Positions 20,897-30,459 of a stretch of 64,000 bases of DNA are shown piece by piece (within the stretch, counting starts at the first letter, position 1; each line of letters opens with the position of its first letter). Source of the DNA: Bacteroidia bacterium (GTDB lineage Bacteria > Bacteroidota > Bacteroidia > 2-12-FULL-35-15); NCBI GenBank assembly GCA_020051175.1, contig JAGVJJ010000014.1, forward strand, positions 1-64,000, read 5' to 3'. Position numbers and translations under genes: made by a program. Below the pieces are notes generated by a model. The model was not told the origin of the DNA, ran no database searches, and saw only the letters and a list, made by a program, of their open reading frames with translations.

Positions 20897-20966
20897 TGTC
20901 AGTCTGAGCCTGTCGAAGACCTTGCGGTAGCTTTCGTGAACCCAATCACGGAGTACTCAACGACAC
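20897..20966 (+). repeat. 70-nt dispersed repeat, copy 2
   Basis: tgtcagtctgagcctgtcgaagaccttgcggtagctttcgtgaacccaatcacggagtactcaacgacac. Confidence 0.95.
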
Positions 20967-20997
20967 ACAGAAATTATTTTTCGCTGCCAAAGCGGGG

Positions 20998-21067
20998 TGT
21001 CAGTCTGAGCCTGTCGAAGACCTTGCGGTAGCTTTCGTGAACCCAATCACGGAGTACTCAACGACAC
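20998..21067 (+). repeat. 70-nt dispersed repeat, copy 3 (identical to copy 2), overlapping the 3' end of the SDR gene
   Basis: Same 70 nt as copy 2, overlaps CDS 21047..21757. Confidence 0.95.
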
Positions 21068-21757
21068 TGGAATTATTTTACCATTCATATACTGGTGCGC
21101 CTTTAATGCAAAATCCGCAATATAAGCAGCCATTTTGTCGGCAGTGAGCGGTGCCTTATATCCCGGAAAAGCTTCTTCCAGCATCTCGGTTTGTGTAGCG
21201 CCAATAGCGAGACAATTAAACGCAATATTACTTTCCTTGTATTCTTCTGCAAGGCACTCTGTTAAACAGGCTACTGCAGCTTTGCTTGAGCTGTATGCCG
21301 ATAATCCGGCAAACTTGGCGCTGCCCTGGAATCCGCCCATGCTGCTGATTGTTACCACATGGGCATTCTGCTTACTCTTCATTAATGGTGCAACAGCTTG
21401 TACCAACCATACAACAGAAAACACATTTACCTTGTATACATATTCCAGGTCATTACCGGTAATTGTTTCAAACGGTTTGTTTACAATGGCTCCGGCATTG
21501 TTTATCAATATATCTACATTCTGAATATGTGATGCAACCTTATTTCTAAGTGCCTGAACCTCCTGCTCATGGCTTAAATCACAAGGAATTGCAATTACTT
21601 TTGCGGGATTGTTCGATGCCGCACACTCTTGTTTCAGCTGGTCTAATTTTTGTACGTTTCTTGCTATGGCAATAATGGTATTGTTTGAGTCGCTGCTGAA
21701 CTGCTTTACCAGCTCATACCCGATTCCACGGCTTGCCCCTGTTACAATAATATTCAT
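21047..21757 (-). CDS. SDR family NAD(P)-dependent oxidoreductase
   Basis: 'IIVTGASRGIGYELVKQFS', 'NNAGAIVNKPF', 'YSSSKAAVACLTECLAEEY'. Confidence 0.95.
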   Translation of the reverse strand: MNIIVTGASRGIGYELVKQFSSDSNNTIIAIARNVQKLDQLKQECAASNNPAKVIAIPCDLSHEQEVQALRNKVASHIQNVDILINNAGAIVNKPFETITGNDLEYVYKVNVFSVVWLVQAVAPLMKSKQNAHVVTISSMGGFQGSAKFAGLSAYSSSKAAVACLTECLAEEYKESNIAFNCLAIGATQTEMLEEAFPGYKAPLTADKMAAYIADFALKAHQYMNGKIIPVSLSTP

Positions 21758-21906
21758 GATTTACACGTTTTTATGCTTTCAAAGAAACGCAAATTTTATT
21801 AACTTTACCAAATAGAGAGGTAAATGGATGATGAAGATGGAAGAGGTAGGATTCCTATTATAAAATAAAAAATGATTTTTTCATTTATCAGTGTTCACTG
21901 AAATCT

Positions 21907-22455
21907 ATGAATTTACAACTAAAAATAAAACTTCTTTCTGCTTGTCTGCTGATTTCGGCCCTGTGTTTTGCACAGGATAGCGCCATGATCCGTAAAAATA
22001 AGCCACAGGAACGTTTTTGGGACAAAGTGTTTGTTGGCGGTAATTTCGGTGTTCAGCTTGGAACATCCACCTTTATTGATGTTTCACCATTGATTGGATA
22101 CCGCATTACACCTAAATTTTCAGCCGGGATCGGGGCGACTTACCAGTATTTTCATTACAAAGACAGGTATTACGATCTAGAAACAAATGTATTTGGAGGC
22201 CGTGTATTTGGCCGCTACCTGTTTGCAGATTATTTGTTTGGACATGCCGAATACGAATACCTGAACCTTGAAGCATTCGATTTTATGCCGCGCAGGCGTG
22301 TGGATGTGGTAAGTATCCTGGGTGGTGGAGGTTATATTCAGCGTTTTGGCCGCAATTCAGCTATAGTAGCCATGATCCTATACAACTTTACAGAATCACT
22401 ATATACACCTTACAATAATCCTGTTATACGGATTGGGGTTAATTTGGGGTTGTAA
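21907..22455 (+). CDS. hypothetical outer-membrane beta-barrel-like protein
   Basis: Signal peptide ending 'ALCFAQD'; short alternating-residue strands ('GRVFGRYLFADYLFGHAEYEYLNLEAF'). Confidence 0.75.
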   Translation: MNLQLKIKLLSACLLISALCFAQDSAMIRKNKPQERFWDKVFVGGNFGVQLGTSTFIDVSPLIGYRITPKFSAGIGATYQYFHYKDRYYDLETNVFGGRVFGRYLFADYLFGHAEYEYLNLEAFDFMPRRRVDVVSILGGGGYIQRFGRNSAIVAMILYNFTESLYTPYNNPVIRIGVNLGL

Positions 22456-22496
22456 GCAGTGAATTTAGTTTTATATGTATTCCTTATGGATATTCA

Positions 22497-23348
22497 CTAT
22501 TTCTGGTTGGGTAATTTTGCAGCTGTTACTGTTCGTGTAAAAAACGCTCCATTATAAATGTTGGCCTGCTTTACCGGAAATAAGTATAGATAATTATCGT
22601 AGCCTGAAAATTTTGAGAAATTGGAATTTAGATTTTCTACTTCCCTTAATTCTAATCCTTTTCCAATATTATTAAGCATTGTTCCGCTTTGATAATAATG
22701 ATTTAAAGAACAAAATTTGTCGGAAATATTTAAGACCGTATCATTGGATAAATATACACCTGCAGTATGTTTTTGTTTGTAAAAAGATCGCATATTGTGG
22801 ATATTCCCTCCTAATGTAATGGTGGTCCATGTTGGATGTTGAATAATTTGTTTCTTTATTTTGATATATATTAAGCTGTCTCTGTTATCGCTTGTTTTAC
22901 TTTCGTCAGAATTTATGTCATAAAAGAAAATTGAAACTTTTGGATCCCTGTTCAATAATAAAATTGCGGAAGCCCAGCCAGTTGATGCTCGGCCATCAGC
23001 CGAAGCTACCGAAAAAAACTCGGATTGATAAACACTACTATCTGTCCTATTTTTTAAGAATGATAACATTAGCTCAGAAGGAATCTCAAAGCCAACTTGC
23101 AAACTATCACCATTTGCACTAAAAAGGCTTGTCAGACCGGTTACAAAACCCGCTGGTTCATTTGTACCATGCATTTCACCAACCATAATCAGTTTGTTGC
23201 TGTGTAACAAATCATAAACTGCATTATCTAAACTATCCAGCCTGTCGATTTTAATTGCATCCGTTTTTAAGAGTGTTCCGGAATCTTGCCCATTTGCACT
23301 TAGATAAGTAAGTGCGGTGGTAAATAGAATAAATACAAACCTCAACAT
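22497..23348 (-). CDS. erythromycin-esterase/ChaN-like superfamily secreted protein (start taken at MLRFVFILF)
   Basis: 'KLIMVGEMHGTNEPAGFVTGL' and 'VGFEIPSEL' motifs. Confidence 0.55.
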   Translation of the reverse strand: MLRFVFILFTTALTYLSANGQDSGTLLKTDAIKIDRLDSLDNAVYDLLHSNKLIMVGEMHGTNEPAGFVTGLTSLFSANGDSLQVGFEIPSELMLSFLKNRTDSSVYQSEFFSVASADGRASTGWASAILLLNRDPKVSIFFYDINSDESKTSDNRDSLIYIKIKKQIIQHPTWTTITLGGNIHNMRSFYKQKHTAGVYLSNDTVLNISDKFCSLNHYYQSGTMLNNIGKGLELREVENLNSNFSKFSGYDNYLYLFPVKQANIYNGAFFTRTVTAAKLPNQK

Positions 23349-23405
23349 ATATTTAATGTTGAAACTTTTGTAAACAGAACTTACTTTAAACAAACAATTC
23401 ATTTC

Positions 23406-24017
23406 CTATTCAACAAACGGTTCCAGCGAAAATATAATCGTTAAAACCCCTGTAGCACTCACTTTCTTTTTTTTCGCTTTTATCACCGTCTGTCCTTTAA
23501 ACTTATCTATTTTCTCAAGTAAAACATAGCCGGGTTCCCAGTCTTCGATTTCCCTCAATGCATTTATACATTTCCAATGTATTCCATCCAGCCTGTAAGC
23601 ATTTATTTTGGCATCAAAGTATGCTGCACGCCCGTTCATTACAAATAGCGGTGTTAAATCTTTAAAATAAGCCTTTCCATTGTCCAATATTTTCACTTGT
23701 ATGCGAACAGTATCGGTGGTTTTATTTTCCAGATCAGCGATTTCAACCTTCACTTTCTTATTAAAGAACCTGTTGTAGTCGAACTTACCTGAACTGTTCG
23801 GAATTGGTGCAACGCACTGCTTAACAGGATATTGACGCCCATTTTTTTTTACCCCTTCCTGAAACTGAAAAAAGGCCATATCGGCCTTTATATAAACGGA
23901 ATCCCGTTTAAACTTAGCGATTTTTATTGTACCAGCCCTTTTTACAGTATCCTCCTGGCCAAAAAAGTGAAAAGAATAAAAAACAAAAAATAAAAAAAAT
24001 GCCAGGTATTTATCCAT
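23406..24017 (-). CDS. hypothetical secreted protein
   Basis: 203-aa ORF with signal peptide, collinear with downstream genes. Confidence 0.65.
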   Translation of the reverse strand: MDKYLAFFLFFVFYSFHFFGQEDTVKRAGTIKIAKFKRDSVYIKADMAFFQFQEGVKKNGRQYPVKQCVAPIPNSSGKFDYNRFFNKKVKVEIADLENKTTDTVRIQVKILDNGKAYFKDLTPLFVMNGRAAYFDAKINAYRLDGIHWKCINALREIEDWEPGYVLLEKIDKFKGQTVIKAKKKKVSATGVLTIIFSLEPFVE

Positions 24018-24048
24018 ATTCCCTCCCTCACACTATTTGGAAAGCCTG

Positions 24049-25758
24049 TTAAAAATTAAAGAACGCCTTCATTTCGTCAGCATTTTTAAACTGCTGTTCC
24101 ACTTTGTTCATTTTAAGATTGTTTGTTTCCGCACCACTTTTAATGGAAGCAAACTGCTCTGGTTTCAGCCAGTAAAGTGTTCCATTTTCAACGGTCCACA
24201 ACAGATTTTTTGAGTTTGGGTTAAATGAAAAACTAAGCACCGGATTTTTGGCGTATGTAAACAATGCATTTTTTTCTTTATCCACCAGGTAAACATTATA
24301 ACACATCAGCCTTTCCTCCGAAGGATTATTCAGTTTAGCCGTGCAGGTAACGCCTTTAGGATAAGAAGCCGGACAATCGCTGTTGTATACACCAAAACCG
24401 CTGATTGCAAACACGCGGTGTACCTTTTCATCCGCACTCATCTGCCTGAACTGGCTATCCTGCTTTTCTTTCCATTTAAGCTCCATTTCCTGCTGCTGCT
24501 TTTTCAGCGCAGCGAGTTTGGCCTGGTACTCCTCCTCCAAACGCTTTTCATCAACTTTGCGTTTATCTAGAGCAGCATTGTATTTAACCAATTTGTCCTG
24601 GTAATCTTTCATTGCTGCTTCATAGTTTTTACCTTCAAATACCGGGTAAACCACAAGGTCGTAATTCCGGGATGCCTTTTTTAAAGTAAGCATATAATTT
24701 TTACCTTTTTCCGGCCCGTCTTTCACAACTGCTTCGTCCCACACGGTGGAGTACATGGAGCTGTTAAAGCCCTTATTTTCACTACCTACCTCGAACAATA
24801 CACCCTTATACACCGCAAGCTCCGGGAACTCTTTTGAATCTACATCCAAATCAAAAGTATACTTATCTTTTTTGGATTGTTCCGGTTTTTTAGGCTCAGA
24901 AACAGCTTTATAGAAGGATGCAATTTTTTCCTCTTTTTCCTTTTTTATCTCTTCTTTTTGAGTTTCAATTTCTTTGTATTCGGGCATCTGTTGAATGTTC
25001 GTTTTTTCAATTACAGGAGCATTAGTATTTTCCGCCTTTCTAACAATTTTCTCCTTTCCCAAACAAGCCCAGTTATTAGCACCCGTATCCAGCTTATACA
25101 AATTATACTGCGTTCCTTCATAATTGGAAGCAAGCTCTACGTTTATTGATTTATCAGGAGCAACAGCAAGAGGTTGTCCATCTTTGTATCCCATAATCTC
25201 CATCATGCCTGCAGATTCAAACTGGTAGCGTGTGCCTGCACTATCATAGGTCATTGGGATTCCGGCAATAAAAAAGTCAAACGCATCGTGAAACTCCCTG
25301 TAATGCAGCTCTACCTCCCCTTTTACCAGCTTACCTTCTCCATCCACAAAGCAATTTTTAGGGACAGTGATTTTCGAGCCGGTTTTAAAATCAAGCGCTG
25401 CACCTTTCTCAGCATTTATCTTATAAACGGTATAAGGAATATCCAATCCGGTAAGCGGGGGCGCAATGCAGGGCTTTGCCTCTTCGGCTTTATAAAAATC
25501 GGCCAGTAATATACTGTCGGCAGCTAAGGGCTGATTTGTTGCTTTAGGCAGGGTTGCTTCAGGATTATTATTTATCTGCAGCACAATTGCTGTTACAGCC
25601 GCTACTATGGCAATGCCACCACCGGATAAAAACCAGGGATTTTTGTAGAAAGGTTTGCTGATTACGGTATGCTGTTTTAAAACTGAATCAAAATTTTTAC
25701 GTTTCAAAATCTCCTCTGAACTGATATCAGGCCGATTTATATTTACTTTCTTTTTCAT
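24049..25758 (-). CDS. hypothetical single-TM protein with Lys/Glu-rich coiled coil; downstream of ECF sigma gene
   Basis: 569-aa ORF; cytoplasmic N-terminus, TM 'NPWFLSGGGIAIVAAVTAIVLQI', then a long extracytoplasmic region. Confidence 0.75.
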   Translation of the reverse strand: MKKKVNINRPDISSEEILKRKNFDSVLKQHTVISKPFYKNPWFLSGGGIAIVAAVTAIVLQINNNPEATLPKATNQPLAADSILLADFYKAEEAKPCIAPPLTGLDIPYTVYKINAEKGAALDFKTGSKITVPKNCFVDGEGKLVKGEVELHYREFHDAFDFFIAGIPMTYDSAGTRYQFESAGMMEIMGYKDGQPLAVAPDKSINVELASNYEGTQYNLYKLDTGANNWACLGKEKIVRKAENTNAPVIEKTNIQQMPEYKEIETQKEEIKKEKEEKIASFYKAVSEPKKPEQSKKDKYTFDLDVDSKEFPELAVYKGVLFEVGSENKGFNSSMYSTVWDEAVVKDGPEKGKNYMLTLKKASRNYDLVVYPVFEGKNYEAAMKDYQDKLVKYNAALDKRKVDEKRLEEEYQAKLAALKKQQQEMELKWKEKQDSQFRQMSADEKVHRVFAISGFGVYNSDCPASYPKGVTCTAKLNNPSEERLMCYNVYLVDKEKNALFTYAKNPVLSFSFNPNSKNLLWTVENGTLYWLKPEQFASIKSGAETNNLKMNKVEQQFKNADEMKAFFNF

Positions 25759-25830
25759 TTTTTGGGTATTCTAACAGCTATAGAAAATAGTTTTTTTCGA
25801 TGCTTTAGAACATGTTTAGTTTACTTAATC

Positions 25831-26397
25831 TTATTTCAGTACCTTTTTTAGTTTCTCCAATATCCTGTAAGTACGCACTTTTGCAGCATTTTCAGTAATT
25901 TCCAATATATCAGCAATTTCTTTAAACGGACGCTTTTCAAAAAAACGCATCTCTATCAGCTGCAGTTCATCCTCTTCCAACTCCTCGGAAATAATTCCCA
26001 CAATTTTATCATGATACTTCTCTATCTTACTTTCCTGTATTTCTTCAATGATAGTATAAACAGCCATTGAATCAATGTTTACCGTTCGCGCATGCTTGTT
26101 CTGACGAAAAACATCATTCACTTCACTGTAAGCAATCCGGTACAGCCAGGAAGCAAAAGGCACCCCACGGTATTCATATTTGTGCAAATTATTCATGGCT
26201 TTTAAAAAAACCTGCTGGGTTGAATCAAATGCCACTTCTTTATCATCTACACGCTGATAGATGTAGCGGAATATCGATTCATAGTATTTATCATACAAAA
26301 TGGCAAAATCCTTCGGATTTTTTTTTGCAGCTTCCACTAAGCTGTGCTCCTGAGCAAGACCGGTCTGGCTAACGTGATATTTTGAGGCTTCAATCAT
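25831..26397 (-). CDS. RNA polymerase sigma factor, sigma-70/ECF family
   Basis: 'FAILYDKYYESIFRYIYQRV', 'FASWLYRIAYSEVNDVFRQ', 'RPFKEIADILEITENAAKVRTYRILEKLKK'. Confidence 0.94.
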   Translation of the reverse strand: MIEASKYHVSQTGLAQEHSLVEAAKKNPKDFAILYDKYYESIFRYIYQRVDDKEVAFDSTQQVFLKAMNNLHKYEYRGVPFASWLYRIAYSEVNDVFRQNKHARTVNIDSMAVYTIIEEIQESKIEKYHDKIVGIISEELEEDELQLIEMRFFEKRPFKEIADILEITENAAKVRTYRILEKLKKVLK

Positions 26398-26887
26398 ATT
26401 ACTTCTTGCTGTACTAATGGAATATTAACGAACTTTTAAGTAAAATCTTATCATATTTAAACTTTTAAACCTTAGCAGAGCAGAAGTTTTTAACTTATAA
26501 CGTTCTTATATTAAAAAGATACTACGATTTTTCTACAATTTCAGCAACTGGCTGAAATACAAGATATTAGATTCGAATTTTAAATGTAAAGGTAAGTGTT
26601 TTTACAGAATAGCTATCCAAAAATCCAGATAACAAAGCATAAAATATTTCAGATGTGAAAAATATACATGAATATATTCGAATAAGGGTACCAGACATTA
26701 TCCAGAGGAATTGAACGATTCGCATATGCGTCCTGATGAGAATGATAGGCTAATCACATGGTACGATAGGGCAACTGGCAGCAATAGCCGTAATATGAAA
26801 ATGCATTGAAGTACCTCATGGAAAACAGGAACTGTGTAAACCCGAATCCACTGCAGGTAAAGTATAACAGCCGTTGTAGATCAGCAA

Positions 26888-27229
26888 TTATGAATGTTGG
26901 CGAAAGTTGAGCTTCTTCAAAAAAGTGTTTATAAGAGGCATTGTAAGTAGCTTTTCACGAAGCAGAACAACCGCTACAGCAAGAAGCATATAAAAGCCGG
27001 CCACAATTAAAAAACCTAAGTAATACTTACCGGTAGCCTGCGAAATAGCAAAAGCAGCAGCAAAGCTGAGGAATATTAAAATAAACAGCACCAGCCTGGC
27101 AACAACCAAACCCACAATTACACCAGAAGCAACGGTCCCTGCTTTTTCAGATGCTTTGAGTTTGATCAAATCAACTTTGTCTTCTATATATTGCTCTATA
27201 TTCCCTTTTAAAGTTTGTGCGGTATCCAT
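26888..27229 (-). CDS. phage-holin-like / DUF1469-like membrane protein
   Basis: 113 aa, two TM helices; 'YIEDKVDLIKLKASEKAGTVASGVI' amphipathic N-terminus. Confidence 0.7.
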   Translation of the reverse strand: MDTAQTLKGNIEQYIEDKVDLIKLKASEKAGTVASGVIVGLVVARLVLFILIFLSFAAAFAISQATGKYYLGFLIVAGFYMLLAVAVVLLREKLLTMPLINTFLKKLNFRQHS

Positions 27230-27387
27230 AATTCATAGTTTTTAGTTCAAATAAAAAAACATACATGCCTGAAGTTTCTGAGAAAAAATTTCCTCCTTTT
27301 CCTTCAGCTACGGCCCTTTACCACAGAAAAAAATCCACTGTTTCCGGGTATGAGTTTTTATTGTGCTATTTGAAAAAACAAAATACT

Positions 27388-28629
27388 ATGAGAGTTAAAT
27401 TAAAAGGAATTGGAACAATTTTAAAAAAAACGTTCAAAGACTGGAATGAAGATGATCCTTTCAGACAAAGCTCTATTATTGCATACTACGCAATATTCTC
27501 ATTACCAGCACTGCTGGTATTAATTATTAATGTAGCCGGCTTCTTTTTTGGTAAAGAAAGAATAGCAGAAGAAATAAGCCGCCAGATAAGTGATGCCATG
27601 GGCGATAGTACTGCCGAACAAGTTGGCAGCATTGTAAATAAAGCCAGTGAAATGGAAGCCGGAGTAATTTCCAGTATAATTGCAGTGATTACAATCATAT
27701 TCGGTTCTACGGGGGTATTTGTGCAACTGCAGGCCAATTTAAACCAGATATGGGACGTTAAACAAAAGCCATCGCAAGGCTTTTTAAAAATGTTGAAAAA
27801 CAGGCTGTTTTCTTTTGGTTTAATTGTTTCCATAGGCTTTTTACTCTTAATGTCCTTAGTTATCAGTTCCATGCTGGCAGCCTTTAGCCACTGGATTGAG
27901 GCCATTTATCCCGATGTTGTGGCTTATCTGTTCTATGCATTGGAATTTGCAGTTTCACTGATAGTAATCTCCGTACTTTTTGCTTTAATGTTTAAGATTT
28001 TGCCGGATGTTAAAATTAAATGGCGCGAGGTTGCTGTAGGTTCAGTTCTTACGGGTTTCCTGTTTATCCTGGGCAAATACGGTCTGAGTTTCTACTTCGG
28101 AAAAGCGGAACCAGCTTCGGTATATGGCGCTGCAGGCTCAGTTATTTTAATATTGCTATGGGCATCCTATTCCTCGATGATTGTCTTTTTTGGAGCGGAA
28201 TTCACCAAACAATATGCAGTATACCATGGAATGAAAATTGAACCTACAAAAGATGCAGAAAAAATCAAAGCCTCCGATGGCGCTGCTACAGTCGAAAAAA
28301 CAGTAAACGCGTCACAAACACAAACAGAGAAACCCAAAAAAGAAAAAGGAATGTATACAATGAAAAACAGAGAAGAAATAAAAACGGAAGTTCAACGTCT
28401 CGAAACCAGGTTGGAAAGTGATAAAGAATACATTAAGGACAATTTAAAGTTAACAAATATTATTATAGACCTGGTATCCAGAATGTTTAGCTCTAAAAAA
28501 CGGGACAAGGAGCTCAATGCCGATCTTTACCTGAAAGGCATGGCACAAAAACACGTTACATTCAAATCAAACAAAGGGTGGCTGGATAAGGTAAAAACAC
28601 TGCTGCATCTCAACCGAGCCCATAGCTGA
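27388..28629 (+). CDS. YihY/virulence factor BrkB family membrane protein (ORF opens at 27265; likely start MRVKLKGIG at 27388)
   Basis: 'DDPFRQSSIIAYYAIFSLPALLVLIIN', 'NQIWDVKQ', 'YGAAGSVILILLWASYSSMIVFFGAEFTKQYA'. Confidence 0.92.
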   Translation: MRVKLKGIGTILKKTFKDWNEDDPFRQSSIIAYYAIFSLPALLVLIINVAGFFFGKERIAEEISRQISDAMGDSTAEQVGSIVNKASEMEAGVISSIIAVITIIFGSTGVFVQLQANLNQIWDVKQKPSQGFLKMLKNRLFSFGLIVSIGFLLLMSLVISSMLAAFSHWIEAIYPDVVAYLFYALEFAVSLIVISVLFALMFKILPDVKIKWREVAVGSVLTGFLFILGKYGLSFYFGKAEPASVYGAAGSVILILLWASYSSMIVFFGAEFTKQYAVYHGMKIEPTKDAEKIKASDGAATVEKTVNASQTQTEKPKKEKGMYTMKNREEIKTEVQRLETRLESDKEYIKDNLKLTNIIIDLVSRMFSSKKRDKELNADLYLKGMAQKHVTFKSNKGWLDKVKTLLHLNRAHS

Positions 28630-28630
28630 T

Positions 28631-28897
28631 ATGATTAAAAGGCTGCTGTTTTCTGGTTTATGCATCTTCCTGCTAAACGGGTGTACATTTACATTTGGTG
28701 GAACTGTGTTTGTAATCACCATCACCGATCTGCTGCTATACATTTTTGTAGCTTTTCTGCTGGCACTCATTGCAAGCGTCTTAAAACCGCACAATAAACT
28801 AACCCGCTTCTGGGTAACGTTTGCAATTGGTCTTGTGTTAACACCGCTGGTATCGTTTATCTACTTATTAGTAACGGTCAGCCGAAAGGTAAAATGA
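28631..28897 (+). CDS. small membrane protein/lipoprotein
   Basis: 88 aa, lipobox-like 'IFLLNGC' and two TM helices, immediately after YihY gene. Confidence 0.6.
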   Translation: MIKRLLFSGLCIFLLNGCTFTFGGTVFVITITDLLLYIFVAFLLALIASVLKPHNKLTRFWVTFAIGLVLTPLVSFIYLLVTVSRKVK

Positions 28898-28921
28898 AAA
28901 CAGCCCTAACAAAAGCAACAA

Positions 28922-29386
28922 TCAGATTTTCTGTGTTGCTTTAAAAGCCCTGAGGGCAAACTCTTCCTCATTGAATACATCTTTAAAATCACCCCGCATT
29001 GCTTTTAAGGCATATTTTTCACGGTCAATTTCCGGCCGGGTTCTGATTTTAAAATACCTGAGAATAGGAATAGGCGGGCACCACCCCTGAAATGCATGCC
29101 ATATAAAGAATAGCAATAACAATATCGGCAGAACAATAGAGTACGGATTAAAAACAAGGGATAAGGTTATACCGCATAGTGCAAGTGCCGACATATTTAA
29201 ATCCAGCACCCTCTCAATATCCCATTCCTTATCCAATTGCTTTATACGCTCTGAAATCTCAGCCGCACTCTTTCCCGCGTAGTTTCTGATATTAAAAAAT
29301 ATCATCTCATCAATCGATTCATTTTGCTTTTGGGATGTTACTTTCCTTACATTTTCACCGGCTGGTTCTTTTGTATTGTGACTCAT
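28922..29386 (-). CDS. hypothetical membrane protein
   Basis: 154 aa, central TM segments and 'HAFQGWCPPIPILRYFKIRTRPEIDREKYALKAMRGDF'. Confidence 0.7.
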   Translation of the reverse strand: MSHNTKEPAGENVRKVTSQKQNESIDEMIFFNIRNYAGKSAAEISERIKQLDKEWDIERVLDLNMSALALCGITLSLVFNPYSIVLPILLLLFFIWHAFQGWCPPIPILRYFKIRTRPEIDREKYALKAMRGDFKDVFNEEEFALRAFKATQKI

Positions 29387-29624
29387 GCTCTTTTGCGCTT
29401 TGTTTCTCTGAAAAGAATAGAAAAAAATAAGCCAATAAAACCGCTAGGTATATGAGTTGGTCAAGTATTGATACACCCATATAACAAGGTTTTAAAAACA
29501 TTAAATTGTGGTTGAGTGTTGTACGATAGATTTAGAATTTTTAACAAAATTGGTTGAAAAGTAGCGCAATTCTATAGGATACATATTCATCAATTATCAT
29601 ATATTTGTTTAAATAAAAAATCAA

Positions 29625-29861
29625 ATGGAATCTGAAAGAAAGAAAAAACAAACTTACAGGTTACGGGGGCTTGAACTAGATGCTGAAGCAGCTGAAGCAA
29701 AATTAAACTATGATATCACTCTATCAGAAGAAGGAGAAAATAAAACAAAAATTGATAATGCCTACCGAAAATGGCAAGCAGCTGAAAGAGTTGTAATACT
29801 GTTCCGAAATCATATTACAAATAATATGATTAATATTGATGCAGAGATACCAACCTTATAA
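29625..29861 (+). CDS. small hypothetical protein (78 aa)
   Basis: ORF followed immediately by a perfect terminator hairpin. Confidence 0.6.
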   Translation: MESERKKKQTYRLRGLELDAEAAEAKLNYDITLSEEGENKTKIDNAYRKWQAAERVVILFRNHITNNMINIDAEIPTL

Positions 29862-29866
29862 ATGTA

Positions 29867-29890
29867 AGCCCAACAATGTTTGTTGGGCTT
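29867..29890 (+). terminator. intrinsic terminator
   Basis: aagcccaaca-atgt-tgttgggctt perfect 10-bp stem, then T run. Confidence 0.9.
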
Positions 29891-29905
29891 TTTTATTAAT
29901 AATAA

Positions 29906-30091
29906 ATCAATACAGATAACAACAAGAAGCCAATCTTTAATAATCCAAAATTGTATTCTTATACTGCATTCGGTTTCTTATATTTAGGTATACTTTTAGC
30001 ATTATGTATTGGTTTAAATTTTGGTCTTAATACCCAAGGCAATACATTACCGTTGTTTCCATTAACTAGTTACGAGCTCTTAAACCTATAG
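29906..30091 (+). pseudogene. open coding-like frame without canonical start codon (single-TM small protein or truncated gene)
   Basis: Frame reads (I)NTDNNKKPIFNNPKLYSYTAFGFLYLGILLALCIGLNFGLNTQGNTLPLFPLTSYELLNL*; preceded in frame by TAA at 29903. Confidence 0.4.
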
Positions 30092-30211
30092 TTCTTAAAT
30101 ATTCATTGCACCAAAACATAAACTGGAATAAAGTTATCCAAACTTAGCTTTTTTACCTTTCCCCCCAACTTTTACGATTGACTCTAAAACGTCCGCGATT
30201 ACGTCTCCAGT

Positions 30212-30260
30212 AAAACACGAAAGCCCTGTAAATTAAATATTTACAGGGCTTTCGTGTTTT
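30212..30260 (-). terminator. bidirectional terminator downstream of tRNA-Ser
   Basis: Perfect 21-bp stem aaaacacgaaagccctgtaaa / tttacagggctttcgtgtttt, 7-nt loop. Confidence 0.9.
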
Positions 30261-30263
30261 ATC

Positions 30264-30351
30264 TGGCGGAGAAAGAGGGATTCGAACCCCCGGTGGTGTT
30301 ACCCACAACAGTTTTCAAGACTGCCGCATTAGACCGCTCTGCCATTTCTCC
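30264..30351 (-). tRNA. tRNA-Ser (anticodon TGA), CCA encoded
   Basis: Reverse complement GGAGAAATGGCAGAGCGGTCTAATGCGGCAGTCTTGAAAACTGTTGTGGGTAACACCACCGGGGGTTCGAATCCCTCTTTCTCCGCCA; anticodon loop CTTGAAA, long variable arm, acceptor GGAGAAA/TTTCTCC. Confidence 0.96.
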
Positions 30352-30459
30352 GGGGTCAAAAGTACTATTTTTTTGATTTCTCAAGCAGAAATCAGGAAAA
30401 AAAATATTTATTCCGTAAATTTGTATAACACGCAATCCATTAATAATACTAATATTTCA

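Noticed and set aside
20849-21031. 60-aa ORF MTFVNPITEYSTTHADCQSEPVEDLAVAF...SLSLSKTLR
   Set aside because: Entirely composed of translated dispersed repeat units; not a gene.
30355-30390. TACTTTTG -7 element for the tRNA-Ser promoter on the minus strand
   Set aside because: The -7 match is good but no properly spaced TTTG is found; kept out of the feature list.
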